Source: Marinobacterium sp. xm-d-530
GTDB lineage: Bacteria; Pseudomonadota; Gammaproteobacteria; Pseudomonadales; Balneatricaceae
Reading direction: 5' to 3'
Assembly: GCF_013283365.1 (NCBI RefSeq)
Contig: NZ_WBYM01000004.1
Location: 281,180-345,179, forward strand
Length of the DNA: 64,000 bases
The notes under the pieces were generated by a model. It made no database searches, was not told the origin of the DNA, and saw nothing but the letters and a program-made list of their open reading frames with translations. This document shows, piece by piece, positions 27,740 through 39,600 of the stretch; position 1 is the stretch's first letter; the number at the start of each line of letters is the position of its first letter. The translations under genes were made by a program, and so were the position numbers.

Positions 27740-29095
27740 TCAATCGTTGGTTTCGGTGTGGATATCTGTAACCGTTGATGTGATGGAGCCTTTTTGCAGT
27801 CGAATATTGATACTCTGCCCGGCCTTAACTTGGCGTGAATCGCGTATCACCTCGTGCTGATCAGTCGTCGCCAATGCATAGCCACGCTCAAGCGTCGCTA
27901 GCGGGCTAATGGCCTGAAGGCGGCCCACCTTTTCAGCCAGCTCCAGCTTTCGTCGATCAATTTTACTCTTCGCAAGACTCTCTAACCGACTCATCAGTTG
28001 TTTAACCTGTTCCTGATGAGAAGTAAGAGTTCTACTCGGATTGAGACGACTAAGCTGGCTTTGGTTCTGATTGAGTTGGCTGCGTTTGTCGCGCATCAAT
28101 CGGTTCATCGCGCTGTGCAGTCTCAGCTCCAATTCGTCACTACGCTGAACCTGTTCGCGGATACGCTCTCCGGGGTGTCTAAGCCGCTGTTGTAGGCTCT
28201 TTAACTGTGCCTGTTTTGCTGACAATAACCAATCAAACCGCTGTTTAAGAGCGCGCTCAGCTCGATTGATGTTGGCTAATATCTCTGCGCCATTGGGGCT
28301 GAGTAATTCGGCTGCTGCTGACGGAGTAGGGGCTCTTAAATCCGCCACCATGTCGGCGATGGAGAAGTCGACTTCGTGCCCGACCGCCGAAACGGTCGGG
28401 ATGTTTGAGTTGGCTAGACTGAGCGCAACGACCTCTTCGTTAAAGGGCCAGAGATCTTCAAGCGAACCGCCACCGCGACCCACAATGAGTACATCCGCGA
28501 TCCCTTCGCGGTTTGCCAGTTCAATCGCCTTAACAATTTGCCCAGTGGCTTCATTGCCTTGAACCGCCGTTGGGTAAAGTCTGACGGGTAGTCCAGGGTA
28601 GCGACGTTTGAGTACCGTCAAGATGTCGTGAATCGCTGCTCCAGTGGGGGAGGTGATCACGCCTATGCATTTAGGGTGTTCAGGGATCGGTTTTTTGCGG
28701 TCCGCTTCAAATAGCCCTTGCGCTTGCAGTTTTAGCTTTAGTTTTTCGAATAGGACTTGGAGTTGCCCTTGGCCATCTTGCTCCATAGCGCTACAGATCA
28801 TCTGATAGTCGCCACGCCCTTCGTAAAGACTCACGCGTCCGGTGACAACCACCTGGTCACCCTCCTTGGGGGCAAAGTTCACCCGCAAATTGTTACCACG
28901 GAACATGGCGCAGCGAACCTGAGCTTTCTGATCTTTAAGGGTGAAGTACCAGTGGCCAGAGCTTGGCTTGGCTAAGTTGCTGATTTCGCCAACGACCCTG
29001 ATCGAAAGAAACGAGTTCTCCAACAGCGATTTTACCTGCTTGTTCAGTTCGCTAACTGCGATGGCTGTTCGATTTGAAGAGGTTTGAACATTCAT
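27740..29095 (-). CDS. xseA: Exodeoxyribonuclease VII large subunit
   Basis: A 451-residue protein with an N-terminal OB-fold (about 10-105, RVVGEISNLAKPSSGHWYFTLKD) and the catalytic central domain (VITSPTGAAIHDILTVLKRR; ADVLIVGRGGGSLEDLWPFN; SAVGHEVDFSIADMVADLRAPTPSAAAE). A long coiled-coil stretch (about 275-390) follows, and binds multiple XseB subunits. The enzyme degrades single-stranded DNA in repair. The small subunit gene xseB is not adjacent. The gene is divergent from guaB. Confidence 0.95.
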   Translation of the reverse strand: MNVQTSSNRTAIAVSELNKQVKSLLENSFLSIRVVGEISNLAKPSSGHWYFTLKDQKAQVRCAMFRGNNLRVNFAPKEGDQVVVTGRVSLYEGRGDYQMICSAMEQDGQGQLQVLFEKLKLKLQAQGLFEADRKKPIPEHPKCIGVITSPTGAAIHDILTVLKRRYPGLPVRLYPTAVQGNEATGQIVKAIELANREGIADVLIVGRGGGSLEDLWPFNEEVVALSLANSNIPTVSAVGHEVDFSIADMVADLRAPTPSAAAELLSPNGAEILANINRAERALKQRFDWLLSAKQAQLKSLQQRLRHPGERIREQVQRSDELELRLHSAMNRLMRDKRSQLNQNQSQLSRLNPSRTLTSHQEQVKQLMSRLESLAKSKIDRRKLELAEKVGRLQAISPLATLERGYALATTDQHEVIRDSRQVKAGQSINIRLQKGSITSTVTDIHTETND

Positions 29096-29235
29096 CCGGT
29101 CATGCTAGCGGTTGTTGCTTCTTTTTAACAGAAAAAATCCTATTGTGCGGCGCAGAAAAAAGGGTGAAAAATGCCGCTATTTACTGCGACTTTAGATTGA
29201 TAAAAAAGGCGAATTTTAGTAATGTATTGGGCTAA

Positions 29236-30735
<1,500 letters not shown>

Positions 30736-30757
30736 GACTCGATAGTTAGAATTTCAG

Positions 30758-30784
30758 TGGGGTAACTCAGGTTGCCCCATTTTT
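30758..30784 (+). terminator. Intercistronic hairpin with T run between guaB and guaA
   Basis: A 9-bp stem (TGGGGTAAC / GTTGCCCCA with one wobble pair, TCAG loop) is followed by TTTTT. It would act as a partial terminator or 3'-end stabiliser, tuning guaA relative to guaB. Confidence 0.65.
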
Positions 30785-30825
30785 AGTTTTAAGGGCAGCT
30801 TGCCCGCAGTTGGAATCAGAAAGAA

Positions 30826-32406
30826 ATGAGCCAAGATATCCATTCGCAACGCATACTTATTCTAGATTTTGGATCGCAGTACACCCAGTTGATCGCACGT
30901 CGTGTTCGTGAAATCGGCGTCTACTCTGAGATCTATGCTTGGGATATGGACGAAGCTGACATTCGTGCCTTCAATCCAAAGGGTATCATTCTAGCCGGTG
31001 GTCCTGAGTCTGTGACGGAGTTGGATTCGCCACGTGCTCCACAGGTGGTTTTCGATCTGGGTATTCCGGTTTTGGGTATCTGTTACGGCATGCAGACCAT
31101 GGCAGAACAGCTTGGCGGTAAAGTGGCTTCGTCGGACGAGCGTGAATTCGGTTATGCACGTGTCCGTTTGATGGATAACGCAAGTCGTCTACTTGAAGGT
31201 ATCGAAGATCATATGGCAAACAACGGTGTCATGTCGTTGGATGTCTGGATGAGCCACGGCGATAAGGTCGTTGAGTTACCTGAGGGTTTCTCAATCATCG
31301 CTGCGACTGAGTCAGCACCCGTTGCCGCTATGTGTGATCCTGCTCGTCAACTTTACGGCGTGCAGTTCCACCCAGAGGTGACTCATACGAAACAGGGTCT
31401 GCGTATTCTTGAGCGTTTTGTCCGTGACATCTGTGGTACTGAAGCACTTTGGACGCCGGCCAATATCATTGCGGATCTGGTTGAGCGTGTTCAAGCTCAG
31501 GTGGGTGACAATAAAGTATTGCTTGGCCTATCGGGAGGTGTCGATTCCTCTGTGGTTGCAGCGCTTCTGCATAAAGCGATCGGCGATAAGCTGACCTGTG
31601 TCTTTGTTGATAACGGTCTTCTTCGTAAGAACGAAGGCGATCAGGTCATGGAGATGTTTGCGAACAACATGGGTGTTCGTGTTATTCGTTCTGATTCTGA
31701 AGATCTTTTCTTGGGTCGTCTTAAAGGTGAAGCGGATCCTGAGAAGAAGCGTAAGATTATCGGTAATACCTTCATTGAAGTATTTGATGATGAGGCGGCT
31801 AAACTAACTGAGTGTCGCTTCTTGGCTCAGGGCACCATCTACCCGGATGTGATTGAGTCGGCTGCCTCGAAGACCGGCAAGGCGCATGTGATCAAGTCGC
31901 ACCACAACGTGGGTGGTCTTCCTGAAGATATGGCATTTGAGTTGGTTGAGCCACTGCGTGAACTGTTTAAAGACGAAGTTCGCAAGATCGGTCTTGAACT
32001 GGGTCTTCCCTACGATATGGTCTACCGTCACCCCTTCCCAGGCCCTGGTCTCGGTGTTCGTATTTTGGGTGAAGTTAAGAAAGAGTATGCCGACATTCTT
32101 CGTGAAGCGGATGCGATCTTTATCGAAGAGCTGCATAAAGCGGATTGGTACCATAAAACGAGCCAAGCCTTTGCCGTATTCCTACCCGTTAAGTCGGTAG
32201 GGGTTGTGGGTGATGGCCGCCGTTACGAATGGGTGATTGCGATTCGCGCCGTTGAAACGATCGACTTCATGACCGCTCGCTGGGCTCACCTACCTTACGA
32301 GCTGCTAGAGACGGTCTCTAGCCGTATTATCAATGAAATTCCGCAGGTCTCTCGTGTGACATACGATGTTTCGAGCAAACCACCTGCAACCATTGAGTGG
32401 GAATAA
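30826..32406 (+). CDS. guaA: GMP synthase (glutamine-hydrolysing)
   Basis: A 526-residue enzyme converting XMP to GMP. The N-terminal glutamine amidotransferase has the nucleophile Cys in LGICYGMQ and the His/Glu pair in QFHPEV. The ATP-pyrophosphatase domain has the P-loop LSGGVDSSV, and the C-terminal dimerisation domain shows [10 protein letters not shown] and the ending KPPATIEWE. It follows guaB and is 3 bp before the NnrU-like gene, so that gene may be read through. Confidence 0.97.
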   Translation: MSQDIHSQRILILDFGSQYTQLIARRVREIGVYSEIYAWDMDEADIRAFNPKGIILAGGPESVTELDSPRAPQVVFDLGIPVLGICYGMQTMAEQLGGKVASSDEREFGYARVRLMDNASRLLEGIEDHMANNGVMSLDVWMSHGDKVVELPEGFSIIAATESAPVAAMCDPARQLYGVQFHPEVTHTKQGLRILERFVRDICGTEALWTPANIIADLVERVQAQVGDNKVLLGLSGGVDSSVVAALLHKAIGDKLTCVFVDNGLLRKNEGDQVMEMFANNMGVRVIRSDSEDLFLGRLKGEADPEKKRKIIGNTFIEVFDDEAAKLTECRFLAQGTIYPDVIESAASKTGKAHVIKSHHNVGGLPEDMAFELVEPLRELFKDEVRKIGLELGLPYDMVYRHPFPGPGLGVRILGEVKKEYADILREADAIFIEELHKADWYHKTSQAFAVFLPVKSVGVVGDGRRYEWVIAIRAVETIDFMTARWAHLPYELLETVSSRIINEIPQVSRVTYDVSSKPPATIEWE

Positions 32407-32409
32407 TCG

Positions 32410-32955
32410 ATGTTTCTTTTAAGTTCAGGTGTTTTTCTCTGGTCATTAGCGCACCTTCTTAAGCGCATAGCACCCGCTTTTAGGGCCTCTTTAGGCAATC
32501 TTGGAAAAGGCCTGATCGCTGTTGCGATTCTGATCTCAGTGTTAATGATGGTATTCGGCTATCAACAGGTTGAGACGACTCACTACTGGGGTCGCAACCC
32601 CGCGATGGTGGGTATCAATAACCTGTTGATGCTGCTGGCTGTCTACCTACTGGTCGTTTCAGTCGTTAAAAGTGCATTGGCAAACCGTGTGCGTCATTTG
32701 CAACTGAGCGCTGTCAAAACCTGGGCGATTGCGCACTTGATGGTTAATGGTGACAGCGCGTCGTTTGTTCTGTTTGGTGGTCTGCTCGCTTGGGCCGTGA
32801 TCAGCGTGATACTGATTAACAAAGCGGGTAAGCCTGAACTTGAAAAACGACCAACGAGTCTTGTTCGTGAACTGATTGCCGCCATCGTTACGGCTGTTCT
32901 GTTTGGTGCCATAGCCATGGCTCATATGAAACTGGGCTACCCAGTTTTTGGTTAA
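32410..32955 (+). CDS. NnrU-family membrane protein
   Basis: A 181-residue polytopic membrane protein with about five helices. The patterns SGVFLWSLAHLLKRI, HYWGRNPAMVGINNLLMLLAV and KTWAIAHLMVNGDSASFVLFGGLLAW are those of the NnrU domain. NnrU was first described with nitric-oxide reduction gene sets and is related to the isoprenoid-modifying 15-cis-zeta-carotene isomerase fold; no function can be assigned here because none of those genes are nearby. It starts three bases after guaA's stop, so it is probably co-transcribed with guaBA. Confidence 0.82.
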   Translation: MFLLSSGVFLWSLAHLLKRIAPAFRASLGNLGKGLIAVAILISVLMMVFGYQQVETTHYWGRNPAMVGINNLLMLLAVYLLVVSVVKSALANRVRHLQLSAVKTWAIAHLMVNGDSASFVLFGGLLAWAVISVILINKAGKPELEKRPTSLVRELIAAIVTAVLFGAIAMAHMKLGYPVFG

Positions 32956-32976
32956 GGGTCGACTGAGCGTTTAGGG

Positions 32977-33537
32977 ATGAAGCAGATGAAACCATTAATC
33001 TTTGGATATCTCATTTTAATGGTCTCTATGCTGCTTCAGTACCAGGTCATTTGGCCTGCTGAGGCTGTGTTGCTGTCTCACTGGTCAGAAGGTCCAGCCA
33101 GTCTTCTGTTTCTTCCTCATGGCATCAAAGCGCTGTTGATCGTTTTGGTCGGACCGATTGCGGTTTTACCTATCGCTTTAGCTCATTTAACGACCGATAT
33201 CCTGATCGGAGTCGATGCCGGAAGGATTCTCTTCTCTGCGTTTGTTAGCTCGGTTGTCATGTTAATACCGATGTTGATGTTTAACTACGTCTCGCAACGT
33301 CCACTCTTATCGGGTGTAATGGGATCAGGGTTCTCATTGCCTCAAATGACTCGGCTGACCTTCTCGGTTGGTTTGATTGCTGCACTTCTTAATGCATTGG
33401 CGAATGCGGCCTGGTATAGCGAGAGCGGTGTAACGCTTTTGGCGTTTCGATATTTAACGGGTGATCTGTTGGGTATATTCGTGGCTCTTCTGCTTTGGAG
33501 TCTATTGTCTCGAATTGCTCATAGAGTGAGTGATTAG
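32977..33537 (+). CDS. Polytopic membrane protein, unknown (tandem paralogue A)
   Basis: A 186-residue protein with about five or six hydrophobic segments. It shares a scaffold with the next gene: LLQYQVIWPAE, LFLPHGIK, LPIALAHL, VSSVVMLIPM, LLNALANA and FRYLTGDLLGIFVALLL. The ending (F-R-x-L-x-GDLLG) loosely resembles part of the MASE1 sensor domain of signalling proteins, but no effector domain is attached. I do not recognise a named family. It is 21 bp after the NnrU-like gene and 2 bp before its paralogue. Confidence 0.65.
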   Translation: MKQMKPLIFGYLILMVSMLLQYQVIWPAEAVLLSHWSEGPASLLFLPHGIKALLIVLVGPIAVLPIALAHLTTDILIGVDAGRILFSAFVSSVVMLIPMLMFNYVSQRPLLSGVMGSGFSLPQMTRLTFSVGLIAALLNALANAAWYSESGVTLLAFRYLTGDLLGIFVALLLWSLLSRIAHRVSD

Positions 33538-33539
33538 TT

Positions 33540-34091
33540 GTGCTGCAGATTACGTTGTTTGCGCTACTCTCTGTTGGATTGCTTATCCAATATGAAGTGA
33601 TCTTTCCGTTAGAGTCCTATCTACTGCCTGCTTCAGCGGCTAGCTTTCTTTATATTCCGCACGGCATTAAAACGGTGATGGTGGTGTTGTCTGGTTATCG
33701 AGCGCTTCTACCGATTTTTACCGCCCATCTTATGGCCTATGTGATATGGGCGGTTCCGACCCCGTCGATCGCTTTAGATGCCCTAGTTAGTACACTGGTG
33801 ATGTTTATTCCATTGGTTATTTGGAACTTTAATCGACTTGCACCACTGTTGGCGCCCCTGCCCATTGCTGACGACTCTAAATTGGTTCTGTTCAGAGTTG
33901 TTCTGGCTGTCGCTTTTGTATCATCACTATTTAATGCACTTTTGCATACTCTACTGTTCACTAATGAGTCGATCGGACTGTTGTCGTTTAGATTTTTGGT
34001 AGGTGACTTGCTAGGTACTCTGCTCGCACTGACTCTGTTGATGCTGTCTAAGAAACACCTAGTGAATCTTATTAAGAAGCAGGTAAACTGA
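33540..34091 (+). CDS. Polytopic membrane protein, unknown (tandem paralogue B)
   Basis: A 183-residue protein paralogous to the gene before it: LIQYEVIFPLES, LYIPHGIK, LPIFTAHL, VSTLVMFIPL, LFNALLHTLL and FRFLVGDLLGTLLAL align in the same order. The GTG start overlaps nothing and follows the previous stop by 2 bp, so the pair is one transcript. Function is unknown; the conserved PHGIK and GDLLG motifs lie at the ends of membrane segments and are the best handles for a family search. Confidence 0.65.
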   Translation: MLQITLFALLSVGLLIQYEVIFPLESYLLPASAASFLYIPHGIKTVMVVLSGYRALLPIFTAHLMAYVIWAVPTPSIALDALVSTLVMFIPLVIWNFNRLAPLLAPLPIADDSKLVLFRVVLAVAFVSSLFNALLHTLLFTNESIGLLSFRFLVGDLLGTLLALTLLMLSKKHLVNLIKKQVN

Positions 34092-34130
34092 CTTTTTAGT
34101 CAATTTCGCGATGTGGAATACCTTAGTTGA

Positions 34131-34158
34131 TTGCTAGGTTTAATAAGTCTGCTATAAT
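34131..34158 (+). promoter_or_regulatory. Extended -10 promoter for the small winged-helix gene
   Basis: A -10 TATAAT (34153-34158) is preceded by TGC, making an extended -10; a weak -35 TTGCTA lies 16 bp upstream. It stands 69 bp before the ATG at 34227. Confidence 0.6.
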
Positions 34159-34226
34159 GCACAAGTTGATAGCAGTGAGAGGCTGTTAAGGCCGAAGTTC
34201 CTGCTGAATAATTAAAGGAACTCTGT

Positions 34227-34529
34227 ATGAGCACTTTGAAATTTTATCTAGGTTTGATCAAGCTAATTGATTCAACCTCAAAAGAGCTGGGTTTGGATTC
34301 GTTGACTGATTCTGACCGTCAAGTTCTTAACATGCTTTGGGAAGTGGCTGATCAAAATACGGCTAAAGCCTCTCTTAGCTACGAAGTCTTTGCTGACTCT
34401 GCGATTGCAAAAGGGATTAAAGTCTCTCGCTCGCAATTCTTTAAGTCATTGAAAAAACTTGAAGATGTTGAGTTGATTAAGCGTGTTGAAGGGCCTCGTA
34501 GCTCTACTTACCAGCTGAAAGCTGAGTAA
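34227..34529 (+). CDS. Small winged-helix-like protein, unknown
   Basis: A 100-residue soluble protein. Residues about 25-95 look like a winged helix-turn-helix (SDRQVLNMLWEVADQN; SLSYEVFADSAIAKGIKVSRSQFFKSLKKLEDVELIKRVEG), with the recognition helix near 65-80 and a wing GPRSSTYQL. The ATG has AAAGGAAC upstream. It has a near-consensus extended -10 promoter and its own terminator, suggesting a stand-alone, well-expressed gene. Target and family are unknown. Confidence 0.7.
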   Translation: MSTLKFYLGLIKLIDSTSKELGLDSLTDSDRQVLNMLWEVADQNTAKASLSYEVFADSAIAKGIKVSRSQFFKSLKKLEDVELIKRVEGPRSSTYQLKAE

Positions 34530-34557
34530 TCGCTCGTTAAAAGCAAAACATCAGATT

Positions 34558-34585
34558 AAAGCTGCACACTGTGCGGCTTTTTTGT
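34558..34585 (+). terminator. Terminator after the small winged-helix gene
   Basis: An AAAGCTGCAC / GTGCGGCTTT stem with one wobble pair is followed by a T run. It isolates the gene from tadA. Confidence 0.8.
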
Positions 34586-34631
34586 TTTTGGGGTGCAAGT
34601 TACCATAGGGTTTTAAAATTTAGGACGTAAT

Positions 34632-35135
34632 GTGGACGATCAGTATTGGATGAGGCAGGCGCTTGAGCTAGCGGCGCAGGCGGGTGAGCACAACGAAGTG
34701 CCTGTGGGTGCAATTGTTGTCCTTGATGATCAAGTCATCGGTCGTGGCTTTAATCGTCCAATCAGCGGCTGTGATCCATCAGCACATGCAGAGATCCAAG
34801 CCCTCAGGGATGCTGCTAATCGTCTTGAGAACTATCGCCTTGTGGATGCAACGCTCTATGTAACGATCGAACCCTGTTCTATGTGTGCTGGTGCCATTGT
34901 GCACTCTCGTATCAAGCGATTGGTGTTCGGAGCCTTGGAGCCCAAAGCGGGGGTGGCAACTAGCCAAGCTCAATTTTTTGTTCAGCCTTGGCTCAATCAT
35001 CGTGTGGAAGTGCAGGGTGGGTTACTGGCAGATGAGTGCTCATCAATGATCAGTGACTTCTTTGCACGCCGTCGAGATGAAAAGCGACAAGCCAGGCTCA
35101 ACAAGTTTGGCGAGGCCTCTAATCCAGAGGTTTAA
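34632..35135 (+). CDS. tadA: tRNA-specific adenosine(34) deaminase
   Basis: A 167-residue deaminase that makes inosine at position 34 of tRNA-Arg(ACG). The zinc motif HAEIQ (H-A-E) and the paired PCSMCAGAIVHSRI are present, with ARRRDEKR near the C-terminus. The start is GTG 34632, reading (M)DDQYWMRQALELA. Its 3' end overlaps the convergent mltF by 17 bp. Confidence 0.95.
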   Translation: MDDQYWMRQALELAAQAGEHNEVPVGAIVVLDDQVIGRGFNRPISGCDPSAHAEIQALRDAANRLENYRLVDATLYVTIEPCSMCAGAIVHSRIKRLVFGALEPKAGVATSQAQFFVQPWLNHRVEVQGGLLADECSSMISDFFARRRDEKRQARLNKFGEASNPEV

Positions 35136-36531
35136 GTTTGATAGAACGGTTTTGATTCAACCGCCTGAACGGTTCAATGATCTGCGTATACTTTTGAATG
35201 TTGTTCACATAGGTGACGGGTTCACTACCGCGAGCCTCTCCATGACGGGTTTTGGCCGCAATCTCTGGATCTTCAAGTAGTGGTAAAAACTGCGCTACAT
35301 CCTCCCACCTGTCAGCATTTTTGCCGCCACGTTGAGTCAGTATGCGAGCATCCTCTAGGTGTCCAAAGCCAACATTATAACCGGCCATGGCTAACCAAAG
35401 TCGTTCGGGCTCTGGAATACGATCAGGCACTTTTTCTTCCATTTTTCTCAGGTATTTTGCACCCCCGATGATGCTCTCTCTGGGGTCTGTTCTCTCCTCA
35501 ACCCCCATCTCTTCTGCTGTCGCTTGCGTGAGCATCATGATGCCTCGCACGCCTGTGCTAGAAACGGCATCCTCATCCCAGTGCGACTCTTGATAGCCCA
35601 CCGCGGCGAGAATGTGATGATCGAGCCCAACCAACTCGCCTGCTTCAACGAAGTAGGGGTTTAAAGGCTTATAGCGCTCCTCAAGTGCCATGCGAAAAGC
35701 GTGTGTCTCGACAAAGTTAAGGGGATTTTTGGGTGGGGTAGAGTCTCGGTTGAGCTGCTCAATCAGCCTCTTGGATTCGGGTTTTTCTAACCAATCGCTT
35801 ACGGCTCGGTTTAGAGTTTGATCTTCACTTTTTAGCGAGTACCAAACAGCAGGAGCGTCGCTTTGGATCTCAAAGGCTTTTGCTAACTCGGGGTGATAGC
35901 TTTTCACCCGACTGAAAAGATCGGAAGGTACAACCGCGAAGGTGGCCTCCCTGTTCTGTAATAGGGTCATCAGGTCTAAATGATTGAGTTCCTCAAGAAG
36001 GTCAACTTCTATATCGGGTTTGATGCTGAGCAGTTGGGCCGCCTCGGCACTGCCATCCAAAGCAATAATGTTGCCCTCTTTGATATCAGCGAATGATTTA
36101 GGACGCTTGAATCCTTGGGTCTTTCTGTAGATAACCAGTGTGCGGCTGTCGCGATAGCTTGGATGGGGTTGGTATATCGACTCTCGAGATGGCGTTAGGT
36201 GAAGATTGGCAGCTGCAATATCGGCTCGACGATCACGCAAAGCCTGAAAAACATGTTGATGATCTTCCGCGATAATGAATTCGATACCGACACCTAGATG
36301 ATCGGCAAAGTTTGTCGCCAGTTGATACTCAAAGCCTGTGCGAGTCTGATCAATATCGAGTGTGGATAGGGGGGCTGCAAGTGAAACGACACGTAGATAG
36401 CCTCTATCCGTTATCTGTTCGATCAGCGGTTTTCGGTTGGCACTGGTCAAGACAATCCAAACCGCCAGAAACAGAATGCCGGCAGTATAGATATACGGTC
36501 TTAATCTTGGTGCTTGTCGAAGGATAAACAT
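35119..36531 (-). CDS. mltF: Membrane-bound lytic murein transglycosylase F
   Basis: A 470-residue protein with an N-terminal membrane anchor (about 12-29, YIYTAGILFLAVWIVL), a solute-binding-like domain (about 40-265) and a C-terminal lytic transglycosylase domain. The catalytic Glu is in AAVGYQESHWDEDAVSSTGVRG, followed by MMLTQATAEEMG and AMAGYNVGFGHLEDA. It cleaves peptidoglycan with 1,6-anhydro product formation. It is divergent from purL and convergent with, and overlapping, tadA. Confidence 0.92.
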   Translation of the reverse strand: MFILRQAPRLRPYIYTAGILFLAVWIVLTSANRKPLIEQITDRGYLRVVSLAAPLSTLDIDQTRTGFEYQLATNFADHLGVGIEFIIAEDHQHVFQALRDRRADIAAANLHLTPSRESIYQPHPSYRDSRTLVIYRKTQGFKRPKSFADIKEGNIIALDGSAEAAQLLSIKPDIEVDLLEELNHLDLMTLLQNREATFAVVPSDLFSRVKSYHPELAKAFEIQSDAPAVWYSLKSEDQTLNRAVSDWLEKPESKRLIEQLNRDSTPPKNPLNFVETHAFRMALEERYKPLNPYFVEAGELVGLDHHILAAVGYQESHWDEDAVSSTGVRGIMMLTQATAEEMGVEERTDPRESIIGGAKYLRKMEEKVPDRIPEPERLWLAMAGYNVGFGHLEDARILTQRGGKNADRWEDVAQFLPLLEDPEIAAKTRHGEARGSEPVTYVNNIQKYTQIIEPFRRLNQNRSIKLKPLD

Positions 36532-36635
36532 TCGTAATGATTAGCTGCTAGCTCTCCCTAATTGCGTCAGTTTGCGCTAAAATTGCACGTTTTCCAACGC
36601 CTGATTCGCAGGATCACCAAGAGGCCTCTGAAACC

Positions 36636-39600
36636 ATGCTCGTTTTGCGCGGAGCTCCAGCTCTTTCTGCCTTCCGTCACGCTAAGCTTTTTAACGCTGT
36701 TAGCCAAAAAGTTCCGTCAGTTACCGGACTTTATGCGGAGTTTGTTCACTTTGCCGATATGAACTCTGAGTTGAGTTCTGAGAAATACTCGATTCTTGAG
36801 CGTGTCCTACGATATGGGCCAAAAGCGGATCAGCAAGATCCCAAAGGCAAACTTATTCTGGTTGTTCCTCGTCCAGGTACTATTTCACCTTGGTCCTCTA
36901 AAGCGACTGATATCGTGCACAACTGTGGCTTGGATGCGATTGATCGTATTGAGCGCGGCACGGCGTTTTACGTTGAGAGTGTGGCAGAGCTAAGCGAGCA
37001 AGAGTTGAGCGATGTTCAAGCCGTGCTTCATGATCGCATGGTTGAAGCGGTCATGAGCGACCTAGAGCAAGCTAGCTCACTATTTAGACACGAACAGCCA
37101 CGCGAAATGGGTCGTGTTGATATCCTGGGCGGTGGTCGTGAAGCCTTGGCTACCGCTAACCAAATATTGGGTCTAGCACTGGCTGAAGATGAGATCGATT
37201 ACCTTGTCGATAGCTTCAAAGAGCTAGGTCGTAACCCCGCTGATGTCGAGTTGATGATGTTTGCACAGGCGAACTCTGAGCACTGTCGTCACAAGATCTT
37301 CAATGCCTCTTGGGATATCGATGGAGAAGCGCAGCAGAAATCTCTGTTCGGTATGATCAAGAACACCAATGAGCTAGGCGGCGAAAAAGTTCTATCAGCG
37401 TACAAAGATAACGCGGCCGTGATCGAAGGTTGGCAGGCACCGCGTTTCTACCCGAACTCTGAATCTCAACAGTACGGCTACAATGATGAGCCTGTACACA
37501 TCCTGATGAAGGTTGAGACGCATAACCACCCAACCGCTATTGCGCCTTTCTCGGGTTCTGCAACGGGTTCTGGTGGTGAGATTCGCGACGAAGGTGCAAC
37601 AGGTCGTGGTGCTAAACCTAAAGCAGGTTTAACCGGTTTTACGGTCTCTGATCTCAATATTCCTGGTTTTGAGCAGCCTTGGGAGTCGAAATACGGTAAG
37701 CCTGAACGCATTGTGTCGCCACTCGATATCATGATCGAAGGTCCAATTGGTGGTGCGGCGTTCAACAACGAATTTGGTCGTCCAAACCTGAACGGTTATT
37801 TCCGTACCTTTGAACAGTCGGTACCTGGCGCAAACGGTGAAGAGGTACGTGGATACCACAAACCGATCATGCTGGCCGGTGGTATGGGTAACATCCGTGC
37901 TGACCATGTTGAAAAAGGTGAGATCGAGGTTGGTTCTAAACTGATCTGTCTAGGCGGGCCTGCAATGTTGATCGGTCTGGGCGGTGGTGCTGCATCCTCG
38001 ATGAGTTCGGGCAGTTCATCAGCCGATCTTGATTTTGCGTCTGTACAACGTGGCAACCCAGAGATGGAGCGTCGCTGTCAGGAGGTTATTGACCGCTGTT
38101 GGCAGCTAGGTGAAGCCAACCCCATCGAGTTTATCCACGACGTAGGGGCAGGTGGTCTTTCGAACGCATTCCCAGAATTGGTAAAAGACGGTGGTCGTGG
38201 TGGTTACTTCCAGCTACGTAACGTCAACAACGATGAGCCAGGAATGGCTCCGCTAGAGATCTGGTGTAACGAAGCGCAAGAGCGTTATGTGATGTCGGTT
38301 AAACCGGCGGATCTGCCACGTTTTGAAGAGATCTGTCAGCGTGAGCGCTGTCCTTATGCTGTAGTCGGTGAAGCGACAGAGGATCACCACCTTACTCTTA
38401 ACGACACCCACTTTGAAAATAAACCGGTCGACCTACCAATGAGCGTGCTCTTTGGTAAACCGCCTAAAATGCACCGTTCTGTGACTCGTGCACAGTACGA
38501 AGTGCCTGCGTTTGATAGCAGCAACATTAAACTGGCTGAAGCGGTTGAGCGTGTGCTCAAGCTGCCAGCAGTTGCCTCTAAATCTTTCTTGATCACCATT
38601 GGTGACCGCTCGATTACTGGTCAGGTTGTTCGTGACCAGATGGTCGGCCCTTGGCAGGTTCCCGTTGCTGACTGTGCGGTAACCTCGACAGGTTTTGTCG
38701 GTTACACCGGTGAAGCGATGGCAATGGGTGAGCGTACACCACTGGCTGTGGTTGATGGCCCTGCATCTGGTCGTATGGCGATTGGTGAGACACTCACCAA
38801 CCTTGCTGGTACCCCGATTGAAGCCCTAAGTGATGTGAAGCTGTCAGCCAACTGGATGTGTGCTGCAGGTCACCCTGGTGAAGATGAGAAACTGTACGAT
38901 ACCGTTCGCGCGGTAGGTATGGAGTTGTGTCCTGAACTGGGTATTACGATTCCAGTGGGTAAAGACTCGATGTCGATGCGCACTGTATGGCAGGATGCTG
39001 ATGAGCAGAAGTCTGTGACATCGCCACTCTCACTGGTGATCTCTGGCTTTGCACCCGTCTCTGATGTTCGCCGTGTACTAACTCCTGAGCTTCGTACGGA
39101 TCAAGGTGAAACGGATCTGATTTTGTTGGATCTAGGGCAGGGTAAAAACCGCTTGGGTCTATCGGCACTGGCGCAGGTATTTAACGAAGTGGGCGCTGAT
39201 GTTCCAGATCTTGATGATGCCGATCAGTTCGCTACTTTCTTTGCCGCCATTCAAGGCCTAAATGAGCAAGGTTTACTGCTGGCTTACCACGACCGTTCAG
39301 ACGGTGGTCTACTGGCGACCATCACTGAGATGGCGTTTGCCGGTCGCACTGGTGTTGACCTGAGTTTAGATCTCCTTGCGTCTGATGAGTCTGAAATTGC
39401 AGCGGCGCTGTTTGCAGAAGAGCTCGGTGCGGTTGTTCAGGTTAAGCGTGAAGATACTGAGCAGGTACTGACTGAATTGAATGCGGCCGGTATCGGTGAG
39501 ATCGCATCAGTGGTTGGTGCTTTGAATCCTGATGATCTGTTGAACATCAGCTTCGATGATGAAGAGGTTTACTCTGAGAGTCGAGTAACGCTGCAGCGTT

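Noticed and set aside
36560..36605. PurR-like box upstream of purL
   Set aside because: The segment GCACGTTTTC resembles part of the PurR consensus, but two bases are missing in the left half-site.
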